Notes: generated by a model not told the origin, from the sequence alone. A stretch of 64,000 nucleotides of DNA from Utricularia gibba (GCA_002189035.1 CM007990.1:2232001-2296000); one strand, 5' to 3'; positions 34,220-48,012 are shown, numbered from the stretch's first letter. Program-made: numbers and translations.

Positions 34220-36115
34220 TCAATGGAGGATTTCAATGGGATAATCAAGTTAAAATCTCAGATTTACTCTCTATGGTACACAAAGATGAAAGCAATCCTT
34301 AATTGTAAGGATCTTTGAAATTCGATCAATCTTGGAGAAAAAAGCCCAAAAAATATTAGTAAGACAGATTGCAAGACACTGCACCTAAAAACTTGTGCAT
34401 ATATGCAACTCTACATCGAAAACTCATATCATAAAAGATTTAAGAATTATGAAGATGCAAAAGAACTTTGGAAGAAAATTGAGGACAGTTTCAAACCTTC
34501 TATTGCTTAAAATAAAATGTTAGTAGATAAAAAATTTACAAGTGATAAACGAAAAATTTGTGCAAGTCATTAAAATTACAAATTTCTCCTATCAAATAAA
34601 ATTTATAAACCTAATTAACCTCAAATCATATGAAAAATATGAGCATAGTGGACTAGGATCAAACACAAGGAGCTAGGTGCTTGCTATGTGAAAGTTAATG
34701 CATAAAATCAGTATCGCGTTGGTAGAATTGGTCTTAACTAGAACTAATGATGAAATGCAGTAAAGAAAAATAACAAGCTTGGGACTCGGTGGTTTCTAAT
34801 ATAAAATGGGTGATGCCTTGGAACTCCTAGGGGATGTATGCTTATCATTAAACAAATTCACATAAATCATAAATCACACAACTAACACACAAAAATCTAG
34901 ATCTAACCGGATTCTTGTTTTCCCCCTAATCTTTGGTCTACCTCTAATTAGGGTTGTAAGCTGGGTTTCACTACTTCCCCCTCCTAGATCTATCCTAGTT
35001 TGTTAAAGAAGTGGCGTGACTTATGGCTGATTAGGTCTAAAGATTGATTATCACATTTCTCCCCCTATTACCCCAAGACACCCCCTAAGTCCTTAGCCAC
35101 TCATAACAAGGGAAAGGAAAACGTTTTCATAGCATATTGTAAGTAACATTCTGGTTTCAAAGTTGAATAACAACAAGCAATGCATAACAGAAATAGAAAA
35201 GACTAATTGTTCACGCAGTAAATCTAAAAGTAGTCTTAGCTAGGAACAGTATGCATCAAGAATGAAAATAAATCTTCAAAGAGAAGCTGTGTTCTTTTGG
35301 TTCGTCGTTCCCTTCCTTCTTCTACCTCTAGAAAAATCTCCAGAAAACGTGTCTTGAGTCTCCAATGGGGAGATCTGCCCTCTCTCTCCATCTTTTCCCT
35401 CTTTTTGTCCAAAATCTCTCCTTTTCCTCTTTGGATTTTGTGTGTACTACTTTTCAAACTTTTGGACTCATCTTCTGCCACTACATTGTGCATATTCTGC
35501 TACTTGGGATTTGTGTGTGCGACCTGCACTACATTGCTCAAAGAAATTAGAAGATTGGGACTAAATCATAACATGACTACGGTACTATGCGTAAAAATAC
35601 GGAACTAAGCAGTAAAACTAGATTTTTGTAGTACAATATGAGTAATTTTCATGTACTCCATCACTAAAAAATATGTGTTATCAACAAGCCTTAGATACAT
35701 GGATGGTGAATCTATGGAAGTCTATATACTCAAGTTGGAAGACCTTATGGAGGAGATGTCCTCTATAGGTATGGATTTGGATGATGAAACCCATGCTATT
35801 AAGCTACATCGTTCATTGCTGTCAAGTTAGGAGGTGTTGATAATCACTTTAACACACACTTCAGACAAGCTCACCATGCTTCTGTAGCAAGCTCATTGCT
35901 GCATGAAGAACTAAGAAAGATAAAAATCAGGATTCAAAAATGTCACTAGATATTAAAGAACACAAAGGAAAGTGGAAAAATAGAAAGTATCACAATAGTA
36001 AAAAGAATTGAAAAGACAAAGGGAAAGAGCCCCAAGAATTTGACAAATGAAAAATCAAGAACATGTAATCATTGCAAGAAAGTTGGGCATATAAGAAAGC
36101 ACTGCAAATTCTGAC
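34220..36115 (+). pseudogene. copia gag (UBN2 type) with zinc knuckle, split by solo LTR
   Basis: Before the nested LTR: SQIYSLWYTKMKAILNCKDL and YEDAKELWKKIEDSFKPSI. After it: SMEVYILKLEDLMEEMSSIG, IKLHRSLLSS and, near 36055-36115, RTCNHCKKVGHIRKHCKF with perfect C-x2-C-x4-H-x4-C spacing. Stops and frameshifts are frequent between 35828 and 36050. Confidence 0.82.
34543..35683 (-). mobile_element. solo LTR (family LTR2, copy in copia gag)
   Basis: Starts TGATAAACGAAAAATTTG and ends ATATGTGTTATCA, with a perfect five-base duplication ACAAG (34538-34542 and 35684-35688). It is 1141 bp long. It aligns along its length with 45100-46207. It shares ends and the GGTCTACCTCTAATTAGG block with copies A and B but belongs to a different subfamily. 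Confidence 0.93.
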
Positions 36116-36279
36116 TAATAACACAACCTTGAGGACACACTGCAAATGACTCTTAGGGCCTAAAGAAAACTAATAACCTGAAAACAACACTTGCACTAGT
36201 GGAAGAAGAACAATTGACACTACTTCCTCAATACTTTGATGAAGAAATAATGATGTTTTTGATTGTTGAAGAATCAAGC

Positions 36280-37546
36280 AATATGGTAGGATCAAAATGG
36301 ATTGTTGACTTCTTTGTTAGTTGTTGCGTGTTGTTTTCTCAACAAATTTTAATTTAGAAAAATGTAGAACACAAATAAGTGTAGTATGAGTATCGATCTC
36401 AGAGAATTGAGTTTTGCGAAAGTGATTTGTACTAAACTTTTATAAATTGTCATGAGTTTGTAAAAAGGGTTTTTAGAAATATAGAAATAAAAGATATAAT
36501 GCAAGTAATAGATCTTAATTAAGAGAAGCAGTTCTTGAGAATGAGATTCAATTTCCTCCATTTGTCTATCCTCACCTCACCTTTCACTGATTCCTTCCGA
36601 ATAGTTGATTATAGGAGCAAGGAATAGCTTACTCTCCCTTACACTCTGATTGACAAGGAAGCATGAGAATAGCCTCATATGATTCTCTCTTGGATGATTG
36701 AGAGTACAAGAGGATTGCCGTGGATTACCCTCAAAACTGAATTCTACGGGTGTATCCAGCTATTGTCAATGACCAATGGTGGGTACGAGGTCACTATTTG
36801 TCTACTATCGTGGTAACTTGATCACAAACAATTTGTTATTTCCCTAATTATGAGTGGAAAGACTATGGTGGGTAACTTGATCACAAGGAGTGGACTACTA
36901 CTCATGGACCATAATTAGGAGACGTTACAGAAAGACTATAACATGGCACGTGGAAATATGCAAAATCTAAAAGAAATTCAGTAAATAACCAAGATTAATG
37001 CTCAAGACGTTGAAGGAAGCTTCATCTATTCGCAGAAAGTAAAAACGTTTAGCCACAAATGACATGAAAACGGAAAATAGAAAATAGAAAGCTAAAGTGT
37101 TCTTCCTTTCTTTAATGGAGAGGAAGAATCCCAAAAGTTCAAGTGCCAAAATAAAGTGTGAAAAAGAGGTTGAAAAACAAGTGTTCCAAGTTTGTTTTAA
37201 TTCATACCTGCGTGCATTAACTTACTCTAGTCCTTTTCCATCATTCTTTCTGTTTTACGTGCGCAATCACCTTTACTATGTGTGCAAATAAGTGTTTAAT
37301 CATTGCTGCAGACTCCAATATATCGTAAGTAAGGGACCGTGACTAGTGTCAGTCTTCCGCCCACAATTGCTCCGAAATTGCCTCCTCACTTACAATTTTT
37401 TTTATAAAATAAGATACTTATCCATATGACTCCTAATTTGAGTGACTTAATACCTAATTAGCATGTAATAATATAAAATAAATACTTAGAAAATGACATT
37501 TAGCACTAGTTATCATGCCACATTATGTAAGGAAATCATGACCAAC
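36280..37546 (+). pseudogene. copia protease start, split by solo LTR3
   Basis: Near 36289 the reading GSKWIVD is the protease start. The active-site SG is mutated (DFFVS). After the nested LTR (36322-37505) and one copy of the duplication, the frame continues YHATLCKEIM, the residues that normally follow DSGAS. The coding homology ends at 37546, where a partial LTR2 begins. Confidence 0.75.
36322..37505 (-). mobile_element. solo LTR (family LTR3, copy 2)
   Basis: On the + strand starts TGTTGCGTGTTGTTTTC and ends AAATGACATTTAGCA. Flanks TTAGT (36317-36321) and CTAGT (37506-37510) make a five-base duplication with one mismatch. It is 1184 bp long. Its ends match the reverse complement of 15929-17143, and its body matches 57832-58144 and 60607-61367. 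Confidence 0.88.
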
Positions 37547-38440
37547 TGTAAACACACAAATTTTTCTATTTTTAGAATAAGAAAATTATGATTTTTTAAT
37601 TATGTTTTAGATATTCATTTCACGATTTTAAGTATTTTAGAAAAAATTAGAGAATAGTATGATTTTTCTGTGTTAATAGGCTAGAACATATGTTTACCCC
37701 ACTCCATATTCAAACCCATTTGTGAGCTAGCAGCAAAGTCTTGAGATTAGGAAAAAAAAAACAAAAATTTCGTGCAAGCAGGCAATTTGTAGGAGGAGCA
37801 GCATGAAAAAAGGAGACAATGAATGCACTTTCATCGCTGCAACAAACTACAAGTCAGGGAGAGCTTCAGCAAAGAACACACATAGAGGGCTCCTTCGACA
37901 AGGTTCAACGTGAAGAACTAGCTTAGAAACCCAGTTTAACGCTATTGTTTTAGGCTGTGAATAGTAATAGATGGAAATAGAAACTTATTTTACTTTGTTT
38001 TCATTTATTGAACACTTCACCCTTGTTAGCGTTTCTCTTACAATGATTGTGATGACATTTTCAGTTTATCTTTATACAAGCTTTCTTAGAGCACCAATTA
38101 TGAGTGGCTAAACCTTTGAGACGCCTTAGGGTAACAAATTGGTATGGGATGAATGTCTATTTTGATTATAATATTCACATAATTATTGTATGTACTACTA
38201 TGCCTCGGGTAGACCTAAGGGGTAGACAAACCAGCTGCATAACTCAAACCTAGTTCTATGTGTTCCACAAATGGGTAGACCTATGCGTGGAATTGGTTGA
38301 GACGCTAGGGAGTATTGCAATCAATGATATAATACATGACCCGAGTAGACTTAAATTGTTTGGAGTAATGAAAATATGAAAAACTAGGAGTTTACTTACC
38401 ACATCACTAAAGCACCTTGAGGCATTATATTTCTTTTTGT
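37547..38440 (+). mobile_element. partial LTR2 copy (sense as copy A)
   Basis: Starts TGTAAACACACAAATTTTTC, like the LTR2 start, and contains the diagnostic blocks ATGAGTGGCTAAA, GACGCCTTAGGG and GGGTAGACCTA in the copy A order. Homology fades after about 38440, before the LTR 3' third, so the end is deleted or too diverged. Confidence 0.65.
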
Positions 38441-38520
38441 GCAAGAATCCAACTCTTTATCTTATATGTTAATGTTAGTGAAATTACCCACTAGAAATAA
38501 CTATTGGTGTGATTAAGATG

Positions 38521-38920
38521 TGTGGTGACTCATCAAGGAGGAGACGGGAAAAACTATGATTTTTCTCTTGCTTCAATAGATCAATGAATGTAGATGCGAT
38601 TGAAGGGGAAGTTTTTTGATTATCTATCTAGTGATGAAGAATGGTTGAACTTCAAGATCATTGATGTTGGTTTATTTCTTGGGGCTTTGTGTAGCAAATT
38701 ACATTAATTGTTGATTTGGTTTTGAAACCTGATCTTTGAATTATGATTATTCTTATATTTCAAAATTATTGATAATGAAGTATTTCAACTTGAGATTTTT
38801 CCCACAAGGGTTTCCTCATATAAAAATCATGATATTTTGCTGATTTTATGTTTTTTTTTCTTTCTTGAAGTCTATCATTTAGCCTAAAGATTGCATTTAC
38901 AAATTTGATTTATAGTATTA
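38521..38920 (+). repeat. 3' LTR of the copia element
   Basis: About 400 bp, starting TGTGGTGACTCATCAAGG and ending TTATAGTATTA. It pairs with 33741-34140. No polypurine tract is evident before it. Confidence 0.78.
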
Positions 38921-41900
38921 GAATCTTCTCACCTTGTGGGTATTCACTTCAATCTTATTCTTCGACCATTGAGTTTAATTTCAATGAGAGACATAAAGTC
39001 AAGGTGGTTTGTTGGGTGTTGCTACTCTAAGAATTTCGTTGTGAAATCAAAGACAAGCCAAGCAACCTAGATCTTGATGAAACTCTAGTGTTGCAATTAA
39101 GTTGTTTTTGATGCATGGGGTGCCTAATGCTTATGTTATCTATTTTGTAGATCTTAATGAAAATCTATAATTTCTATTTTTTTTATCAGATGTAATGAAT
39201 TTTATTGCTATCAAGTCTAAGATTTGGTTCATTTATGGTCTCCATTTAGTAGCCTCAATTTTATTCTGTAAGTCGCTATTTAATGCTCATAAAAATTTTG
39301 GATGCAATTAATAGCAAGGGCAATGCTGTTTAATATGATAATATAATTAATAATATATTTAATTTATTTAGTGTATAGGTTTTGATAAAATGTATTAAAA
39401 TAATGTTGGTATTTTATAATAGATTTATAAAATAATCACATAAAATTGAATTTGTAGTTGAGGTAATGTAGTAAGCAAGTGTCGGATATTATTTAGGGTA
39501 AGTATATAGTTATCCCAATTAGTTCTAAGAGCATAAAGCTTTTCCAAATTTAGATATTGCTCCACCGATCCTACAGGTGCACTTTAATAAATCATTATGT
39601 ATTATAATATTTTCAGTTAAACATAGCAAATCATTAAAGAATTTACCAAATATCAAAATACAAGTATATCTTGCACCACAAAATGAAACACATATCACAT
39701 CAGTAGCTTGAGGAAAGAAAAGTAGAACCCTAAAACAAGTAGTAGAAGGAAATCATTTTAATCATAACTTTTTGAATAAAGATGCTCATAGATAAAAATA
39801 AAAGCCTGAGAGTGAGAAGATTATATTTGAATAAATTTTTTTTTTCCATGTTATTTTGTCCATTGAGCACCTGCAAAATTATTAAATAATTTTTTTTTTC
39901 ATGTTATTAACCAAAGTAACCAGATATAAACCTTATAAAAAATGATAGCTTTTTTTTTGTGAGCATAAATTATATAATCATAAACCCTCATATAGATCTC
40001 ATCTGAAGAATTGGATTTCTTGCCATGCCCATGACCTCTTGTTCAAGAACATAATTTTTTGGTTCATTTAAAGTGAAATCAATGGCGCTTATGGTCATTT
40101 AGCAACATTGGGAAATTCATCTGTTAATGTAAAAATAGAGAAAATATAGAATATGTTAATCTTGCAATACAAACACATTGTAACAAAGCATAAATTGAAC
40201 AACTCATCTCGGCCATTAAACAACTATTTATTCTCAGAAGTGAAACAAAAGAAACACACATAAAAACAACAATAGTCTCTAATACCATCTCGACAACTAT
40301 TGTTGATGCATACTACATGCTAGATATCCTGCCATATTATTCAAGTTTGTGAAGTCTCTATTGTGCTGATATAGTTGTTGACAATCTCTTCTTTGTATGT
40401 GCACATACGAAGCCCTGAAGAATACACTTTATACTCTCTCTAGACATTAGGAAGAGTCCCTTATAAATATGTGAACTCCATTTGAATATTAATTGATTAC
40501 TAGATAAGATTTAGATATAGTGTTGATATATCTGAATGCCATCATATATAGAAGACGAATATACTCTCAAATATAGATTCAAATATATACTCTAAAAAAT
40601 TTGGACTTGTGTCTAAGTTGCACAAGTCATCCAAAATAATCTCTATAAAAGGATATTTCCCCTATGATAACATATGGATAATATCCTCATCATATTTTGC
40701 TTTATCTAAGACACCCAAGATACACAAAGATACTTTCATAATTGAAGGATTTACCTATAAAAGGGAATCAACTCTACCCTAGAAGACACCGAATATTCCT
40801 TTCATTCACTCCAAGCATTAGAAGCCTCTTGAAGGTCCTCTACAAGCATCCTTACCTCCTACCATCATTCATGGAATCTACTACCACATTCGATTGTCTT
40901 GCATTCTTCAACTTCAATATTTTTAACATTAGTGAATTTTATTCTCTAGTGTGACAAAAAGCACCCCCAATTTTCTCACTTTCAAAGTCACCACTCCTTA
41001 TGTTCTTTTTCCTAGATTTACAAGAACAAACCATACCTATAAAAGACTTTGCTCTGGTATTCTTTCTCTTGATTTTCTACATCAGTTTGTTGTCAAATTC
41101 TTGATGAAAGCTTGATCAATAGAACATCTTAATGACCTTTGGGACAACCAAGAGGAAAAAGATCACTAGGTAATTAAATTAATTTTTACTATTAAATTTA
41201 TAATGGGATTATGGGTTATACCTATTATTGTGGCACCCCAAACATGAGATATCATGAGACAACATAAACATGCACTCCAAAGACAGTGCATGATGATGTC
41301 TATTGAAGTGTCATGTCAATTCAAAGTATAAGGTACTATCAGTTTATAAGAAAATAGAAAGACCACACCGATAGATATATGTTCGTTAAACAAAAATACG
41401 ATAGGATCTTGAAGCAAACAAATTATTTGATGTGAAAAGTAACTAAGGTGTTCTAATTAAGAATAACATATTCAAAGCTTCAATAAAAGGAGAAAGAGAA
41501 TTATGCTCATTATTCTCCTAGGGGAGTGTCAGTTGTGTTTGAACATGGAGCACACGCTTCAAGGGAGATGCCAGCTTACCTAGGGTGGATGTCAATAGCT
41601 TGTCAGATGGGATGGCAATAGGTTTGTTACGGGTAAAATCGGTATCCGGTGGGAAGCCGATTTAAGGTGATAGATGAGATCGAGAATGTCACACTTAGTC
41701 GCGTTTTTCACGGTTGGTTCAATTGAAGTAAAAGTGAGCGAAGATTTTTACGTGGAAACCGCTGAAAAGCAGAAAAACCACAGAGCTAACGGAGCTCACC
41801 GGGAAAGATTTCCACTAGATGGAGATGGCGAAGAGGGGAATACAAGTTCAAGAATCCTCTTTTTTTTTGTTCAACTTGGCTTTCGTCATAATTCCTTCTA

Positions 41901-44210
41901 TTTATAGGAGAGCTCACTCTGACCGAATTCTGACGTCTGCAAATATCGGTTGTTTTCTGCTGTTGCTATACTATCTCGCTTTTCACATATCGGCCGCCTG
42001 TTATGCCGTAATTCGGCCGCTTTTCAGACTGTGTCATATGTCCATACCTATTAGATTTTTGACAGATATCGATCTGTCGACTAGTATTATCCCCTCAGAT
42101 TCTCTTTTGGCAGCCTTTTAGGAACCGATTACCCTTGACCGATTAATCCCCTATCAAGGTTGATCTAGAACAAACCCCTTTAAGATTGGTTCACGTTGGA
42201 TGTGATCCTCTACTACATCCTCCTAGTTCGTTGGAATTGGTAGCTCTTCATATAATTGAGGTTCAAGGCTCATGACTATGATGCCTTCCATGATTGCTTG
42301 GACTGTTTCCTAAACTACACTAACACTCCCGAAAGGATTGAGAGGTATTAGTGAGAGGGAATACTAGGGGATGGAAACTCTAGTCAAGCATCAGATTGAG
42401 TTGCCCTCATCTTGCATCATCCACATCAAGGTCGAATAACTTACTGTCTAAGAATTTTGATTGCCTACTATGAAGACTAAGGCCACCAAGAAATACACAA
42501 CTACGTATTGCATAAATTTTGATGTTCAGATTGTGGAGATCCATTCCTTCATCTAGGCTAACTCAAGTAGCTATTAGTAACTCCATCTCCAATATAGTTG
42601 TTCCTAGCATCTTCATCCAGCCTTTAGCTAAAATTCCATGTTTGGAAATTTTCGATATTATTGAGCTTGGTTGCCATCTTCTCCTTTTCACTCACTTTCT
42701 CTTCTACTTGTCTAGATACTTCATCCTCTGAGGTTATGTAGTAGGTGATAAGCATGGCTACCTCATGTCTCTCCTTAATGACATTCTCAAACTATGAATT
42801 GGAAAGACGCACCAACTTGAAGCCTTGCCAATTAACTTGGTATGAACATGTAGAATAGGTTAGCAAAGGATCAAATCTAGTAGGGCAAAATAGAGAAGTA
42901 CCTTATGCAAAGACTTGTACATCATATTGATTTTAGATAGAGAATCTCTCATTGTATTCTAAGTGAGGACCAAGGATTTATGAAGATTCACCATAACCCT
43001 CATGTGCTCCGTTCAAGAAAACTCCACATTAGAATTAGGGGTAATATTGGGACAGGAATTCAAATCCATACAACCCAACTTGTTTTGAAGTTCAATTCTC
43101 TCCCTTGTATCTACCAACTTTTCTATAGTATTCCAAAAAGGACATAGTTCAATTTCCTTTCAAGCAAGTTAGGACTTGTGATGCATAGGAAGTGGCAGTT
43201 GTCACCCTAGTTGGCGTAGGAAATGGAAGAGGTGTAACTATCAAGTTTGCAACTTTTCTAACCCCTCAATATTGGCGTAGTTCAATATCTTGATCTGATA
43301 TGCTACCATTGCTGCCTTCCTTTTCTTCAAATCAATTTTGTTCTAACCACTAATCGGCACATACTGATCAACCTATGAGGTGAAGGATTGAGTGAAAAGC
43401 GAAATGATGGAGAAGAGGTATATTTTTCCCTTTTCCACATCTTTAAAGGTCCTTTTTTGGAATCACATGTAGCTTTGGACTTGGGGATGAAAGTTGGTGC
43501 TGCCAAAAAAATCCATGTAAGGTCCTTCAAAAAAGACAAACAGTAAGTATATTAGTATATCTAAAAGGCTAGGACGCTAATAGAGATTATTGCCTACAAG
43601 TTTGAAGGAAGAGGAATTCAAAAAACCTTAGGTGAGGATTGAGTCCTCTAACTATTCATCATGTTTTCATGAGGCTCTTACAACCTATTTGGGCTACTGC
43701 ATGTATCTCCAATAGTGCCTACCACTTTTGAAAGTGCATGATGGATCACAACTCTTCATCATCTTAAAGGCATTGAGAGAGGGAAGAAGCATCATTAAGT
43801 GACAAAAGAAAAATTACTATCAGTCAATGGAGAAATTTTTCATCAATTTCACATCTATGAAGAAGTTACACTCATTACTTTCTAGTGGAGATACCATCAC
43901 CACCACCACGAAACCTACGCATTGGATTGCTTGGCTAGCAAAGTAACTACTCCCAACTTTGAGAGATCTAAGTCATTGTGGGTGTTGATTATGCCCCAAG
44001 CTCATTAGTCCCTTTGGTATACAACATGTGGGTATTATACAACCTAAGAATCTGTCCCAAATTAGAAGTGATGCTTCAGTAAATGGTGAGGATGAGAAAG
44101 GATGTGCAGGTATGGTCCTTCTCTATGGTGATAATGATTCTACATGACTTTTCTTTTCTCACCATCTATTCTGGCCAAATCTTCTATATTAGTGATATGC
44201 TTGCCTATAT
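38921..44210. other. no gene recognised
   Basis: AT-rich, decayed repeat DNA. The 41640-42150 part (minus-strand CGGTTTCCACGTAAAAATC and neighbouring GC-richer blocks) has the feel of a copia LTR but lacks a partner or clear ends. No RNA gene was seen. Confidence 0.4.
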
Positions 44211-45099
44211 TAGGGTAGTGGAGCGACCAGTTTCGAGCTGTGGTTCGCCGTGGACTACGATTCAGATTTCAGTTTGGAATTGAATTACGTTATCTTGAAA
44301 CAAACTGAAATCGTAACCGTACGGATGATTTCAGTTCACAACCGGAATAAATAATCTTGAACTGAACTGTAACCGAAACCGGGTGGTTATTGTTTGAGTA
44401 TGTTTTCCAGGCACCCATATGAACCATTGTGGGTATCTGGCAATGAAGTTTTCAACAATTTTTAATTTTGTATGTTTTGATATTAACAAATGATATATTT
44501 AACAATATTAATTTTCATATATCATTGGAATTTATAAAATACTTTAATTTAGAATACTTGGTAAAATACCCCAATAAATTATAAATGAAATCAATAATTT
44601 GTGAATTGATGTGATAATACATAAGATACCTATAAGTTAAATTAAAGAAATAAATGATTAAAATGATAAAATTATCAGAAATTGAAAATACCTATGTCAA
44701 AATTTAATTTTTTGAAATAAATATAACAAGATTACAAATCATATAAAAGAAATAAAAATATTTTTTATATTATTTTACATGTAAAGAGATAGCTTTTATA
44801 TAATATTTTGTAAATATCATGTATTTTTTAAATTAAAATCAAAACATCGTCTATTTCATAAATTTTTTCTAAACTTCATCCATTTTAAAAACGAAGAGTA
44901 AAAAAGATTAAATAGATTAAATTTACAAAATTAGATCACACATTTCATGCATATTTTGCTAAACCATTTTTAGACACCCGTAACAGTTGTTAAGGGTGTT
45001 TGGATAAAATCCTAAGTACCTTAAAGAAGGAATATCTAGAAATTTGACAACCTCAACGATAAAAGGACATGCTGTCTAGACAAACTTAACAGATCTTAT

Positions 45100-46207
45100 T
45101 GATAAACGAAAAATACTGCAATGTCGTTAAATGCAAATTTTTCTATCAAATAAATTTATAACCTAACCCACATTCAAGCATAAAACAATTATGAGCATAG
45201 TGATTAGGGTCGAACACGAAGAGCAGGTGCTTGTCTGATTAGCCAAAGCATGAAATCAGTGTCACGTTGGTAAATTGGTCTTAGTTAGGACTAAGGTCGA
45301 ATTAAAACGAAATATAGTAAAGAAAATTAATAAGTTCTGGAGCTCGGTTGTTTCTAGAATGAAATGGGTGATGCCTTGAGATTCCTAGGGGATGTATGCT
45401 TATCACTAAACAAGCTCACATAAATCGAAAATCATACAACTAACTCACAAGATCTAGGTTTGCCCGGATTCTTGTTTTTCCCCCTAATCTTTGGTCTACC
45501 TCTAATTAAGGTTGTTAGTTAGGTTTCATTACCTCCCCCTCCTGAATCTATCCTGGTTTGCTAAGTAAGTAGTGTGACTTATGATTTATTAGGTCTAAAG
45601 ATGGATTAGCATATTTCTGCTCTCTTCATCCCAAGGCACCCCCCTCTAAGTGGTTAGCTACTCATGACAATGAAAAGTAAAACATTTTCATAGCATATCC
45701 TAAGCAACATCTTGACTACAAATGTTAAACAACAGCGAGCAATATGAAGCAGAGTAGGAAAAACACTTCGTTCACAAAGGAAATCCAAATCTAGTCTTAG
45801 CTAGGAACAGTAAACATGAAGAATGAAAATAATTTCTCAAGAGAAGCTGTGTTCTTTTGGTTCGTCGTCCCCTCCTTCTTCTTCCTCCAGAAAAATCTCC
45901 AAAAACTTGTTCGAGAGTCTCCAATGGGGAGATCTCCCTTTTTTCCTCATTGGATTTTGTGTGTACCAATTTGCAGACTTTTGGACTCATTTTCTGCTAC
46001 TACACTATGCATATTCGGCTCCTTGGGATTTGTGTTGCGACCTGCTCTGCATTACTCAATTTAGTCTTAGATTTAGCAACTAAGACTAAATTGACACTAC
46101 TACGGTAATTATGTGCAAAAATATAAAACTAGGCAATAAAGCATAATTTTTGTAGCACATCATGAGTAAATTCCATACATTGAGTTACTCAAAAATATGT
46201 GTTATCA
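45100..46207 (-). mobile_element. solo LTR (family LTR2, copy in hAT-like element)
   Basis: Starts TGATAAACGAAAAATACTG and ends ATATGTGTTATCA, with a perfect five-base duplication CTTAT (45095-45099 and 46208-46212). It is 1108 bp long. It is the closest relative of 34543-35683: for example both share AGAGAAGCTGTGTTCTTTTG and TCTCCAATGGGGAGATCT. Confidence 0.93.
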
Positions 46208-46686
46208 CTTATGCATGTCCATAAGTGATTAAAGGCACCCTCAGAAATCATTATGAGTGCCTGGGAAGTGATCTCGTGGATCACTATTCATTAGAACATA
46301 TTTTACACGATTAACATGAGAATATAACGAATTTAATCCTAATAACGGCATAATTGTCTTTTGGAAAATCTCAACCACAAAAAACATTACAACTACAATA
46401 TAATTGTTTATAAGAAATAATATTAGAGGTTGCCTCTAACTATGTTATAGGCATGCATAATAATCCTATAAGACATGTCCCTCAATAACATAACTTGGAA
46501 CATTATGAGCAAACTATAACCCTTCAATAAAAGTCCGCATCTTACCATCAACATTTAGTAATGCATCATCTCCATTGGTATGTGAATAAGGGCTTGGAAA
46601 AATAGCATTATTTTCCTAAAAATGCAGGGTTAGTTTTGATATATAACCAAGTTTATGCTAAATGAAAATAGAAAAAATGGCTTACT

Positions 46687-47066
46687 AGATTTTTATTGAC
46701 TTGTGTGATGAGTCATCAATCAATAGGGTATTGTAACGGTCATATATTGTGTTCAACCCATTATTCACAGCTCAAACACAACTCAACTCTTTCATGTAGA
46801 CCGTGTTGCTAGGATTTTTGTGAACATGTACACCTGTGTCCGTAGTCATCGATTGGTCCCACATGAAAATGAGTTTATCCAATAACGAAGGTTGAGAGAT
46901 GCATTTAGTGATTGTTCGCAGTAGCTCAAAAGAAAGCATTTGTAAGGTATTTGTGAAATTCTAAATACCGAAAAAAAAGATGCGGCACACATACCCGCCA
47001 CTAAATGACCATAAAGCTATATCAAAATTATCCAAACACCACCTAATAACATCACGAGTATATGGA
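46687..47066 (-). pseudogene. FCP1-like (CTD phosphatase, HAD superfamily) domain fragment
   Basis: Minus-strand reading from about 47066: RDVIRWCLDNFDIALWSFS, which matches the FCP1-domain block ending in WSS. After a frameshift come LDKLIFMWDQSMTTDTG, VYMKELSCV, then a stop, and YNTLLIDDSSHKSI. In the family LLIDDSP carries two of the catalytic-site acidic residues and WDQS..TDTG is diagnostic. The N-terminal nucleophile motif (DLNG) is not recognisable upstream. Broken, so non-functional. It lies on the same strand as the hAT transposase relic and may be captured host sequence. Confidence 0.7.
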
Positions 47067-47231
47067 TGTAGAAAGACTGCATAAATTATGCCAAAAACTA
47101 TTTATGATATCTCACAAAGTGTTAATACATATAACGCGTAAAAATAAGTTTTGTGTTATGGTACCTGATCAGCCATTGTCTGGAGAGATTCCTTACCTTG
47201 ACCGCCCAGTCCTATATACAATGCCTGCGAG

Positions 47232-47283
47232 TATACACCCAATGGCACTCAAAGAGGGTCTAGTATACACCCAATGGCTCTCA
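47232..47283 (+). repeat. short direct repeat, 32-bp period
   Basis: GTATACACCCAATGGC[A/T]CTC occurs twice, 32 bases apart, with AAAGAGGGTCTA between the copies. Confidence 0.8.
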
Positions 47284-48012
47284 TACCAATCCAACTTATA
47301 GTGAAACTATTCATTCTTCTTTGTTATGAATGCAAATCTATCATTCATATAATTGAGATCATGTGTGTGCTCGTCCCTTTCAACATCATTACCATTCTAT
47401 GTCCTCTCATCTCTAGACTCATCTTCATTCTTCTTAGGTGCTCTAGGATTTTTCAACACAACACACCAATAGCATTTTGTCCTCGGTGCATTTACAAAGG
47501 GTGATAAAATATCACTAACATTCCTTTGCATATTTGAGAAAAGGAGTATGAGGTTTTGTATATCCCTTTTGTGTAAGATATTAGATAATACAATAAGAAT
47601 AGAGAAATAAAAATATTGAATATTTTTATTAACATTTCTTTTAACTATGCAATGAAAGATTTAACTTTCGCTTTTACTAGATTGCCAGTAATAATTGATG
47701 TTGTTTTCAGGTGGGAAGAGTCGCTCGGTAGAACTGATGCGAACCCAGAGTGTAATCCTAGTTCAAATGTCAATAATTATTCTAATTTTGAGTCACTCGG
47801 ATCTGCAAATGTGGGTAACCAGTGACAGCAACACAAATTTAAAATATGATAAGTGCACCTAATGTGAAAAAAAATGCTATGCAACAAAGTATTCATGCTA
47901 TTCTATCAGAAATTCCATAAAATTGTGTGACTTTTTCTATCATTTTTGCAATCGAAAAACCATTATGTGGTGATGGCCATTTTTGAAAAAATAAAATTTG
48001 TTTTTGCATACA

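Larger units (their letters stand above)
33741..38920 (+). mobile_element. Ty1/copia element with about 400-bp LTRs, split by nested LTRs
   Basis: Two similar LTRs in the same orientation enclose a PBS, copia gag, zinc knuckle and the first residues of protease. Two solo LTRs with target duplications (34543-35683 and 36322-37505) and a partial LTR2 (from 37547) interrupt the interior. Integrase, RT and RNase H are missing between 37546 and the 3' LTR, so most of pol was lost. No flanking duplication of the outer LTRs was found. Confidence 0.8.

Noticed and set aside
36322-37505. Possible MITE with terminal inverted repeats
   Set aside because: Ends TGTT..AGCA with a five-base duplication and match to LTR3 copies fit a solo LTR better than a MITE.
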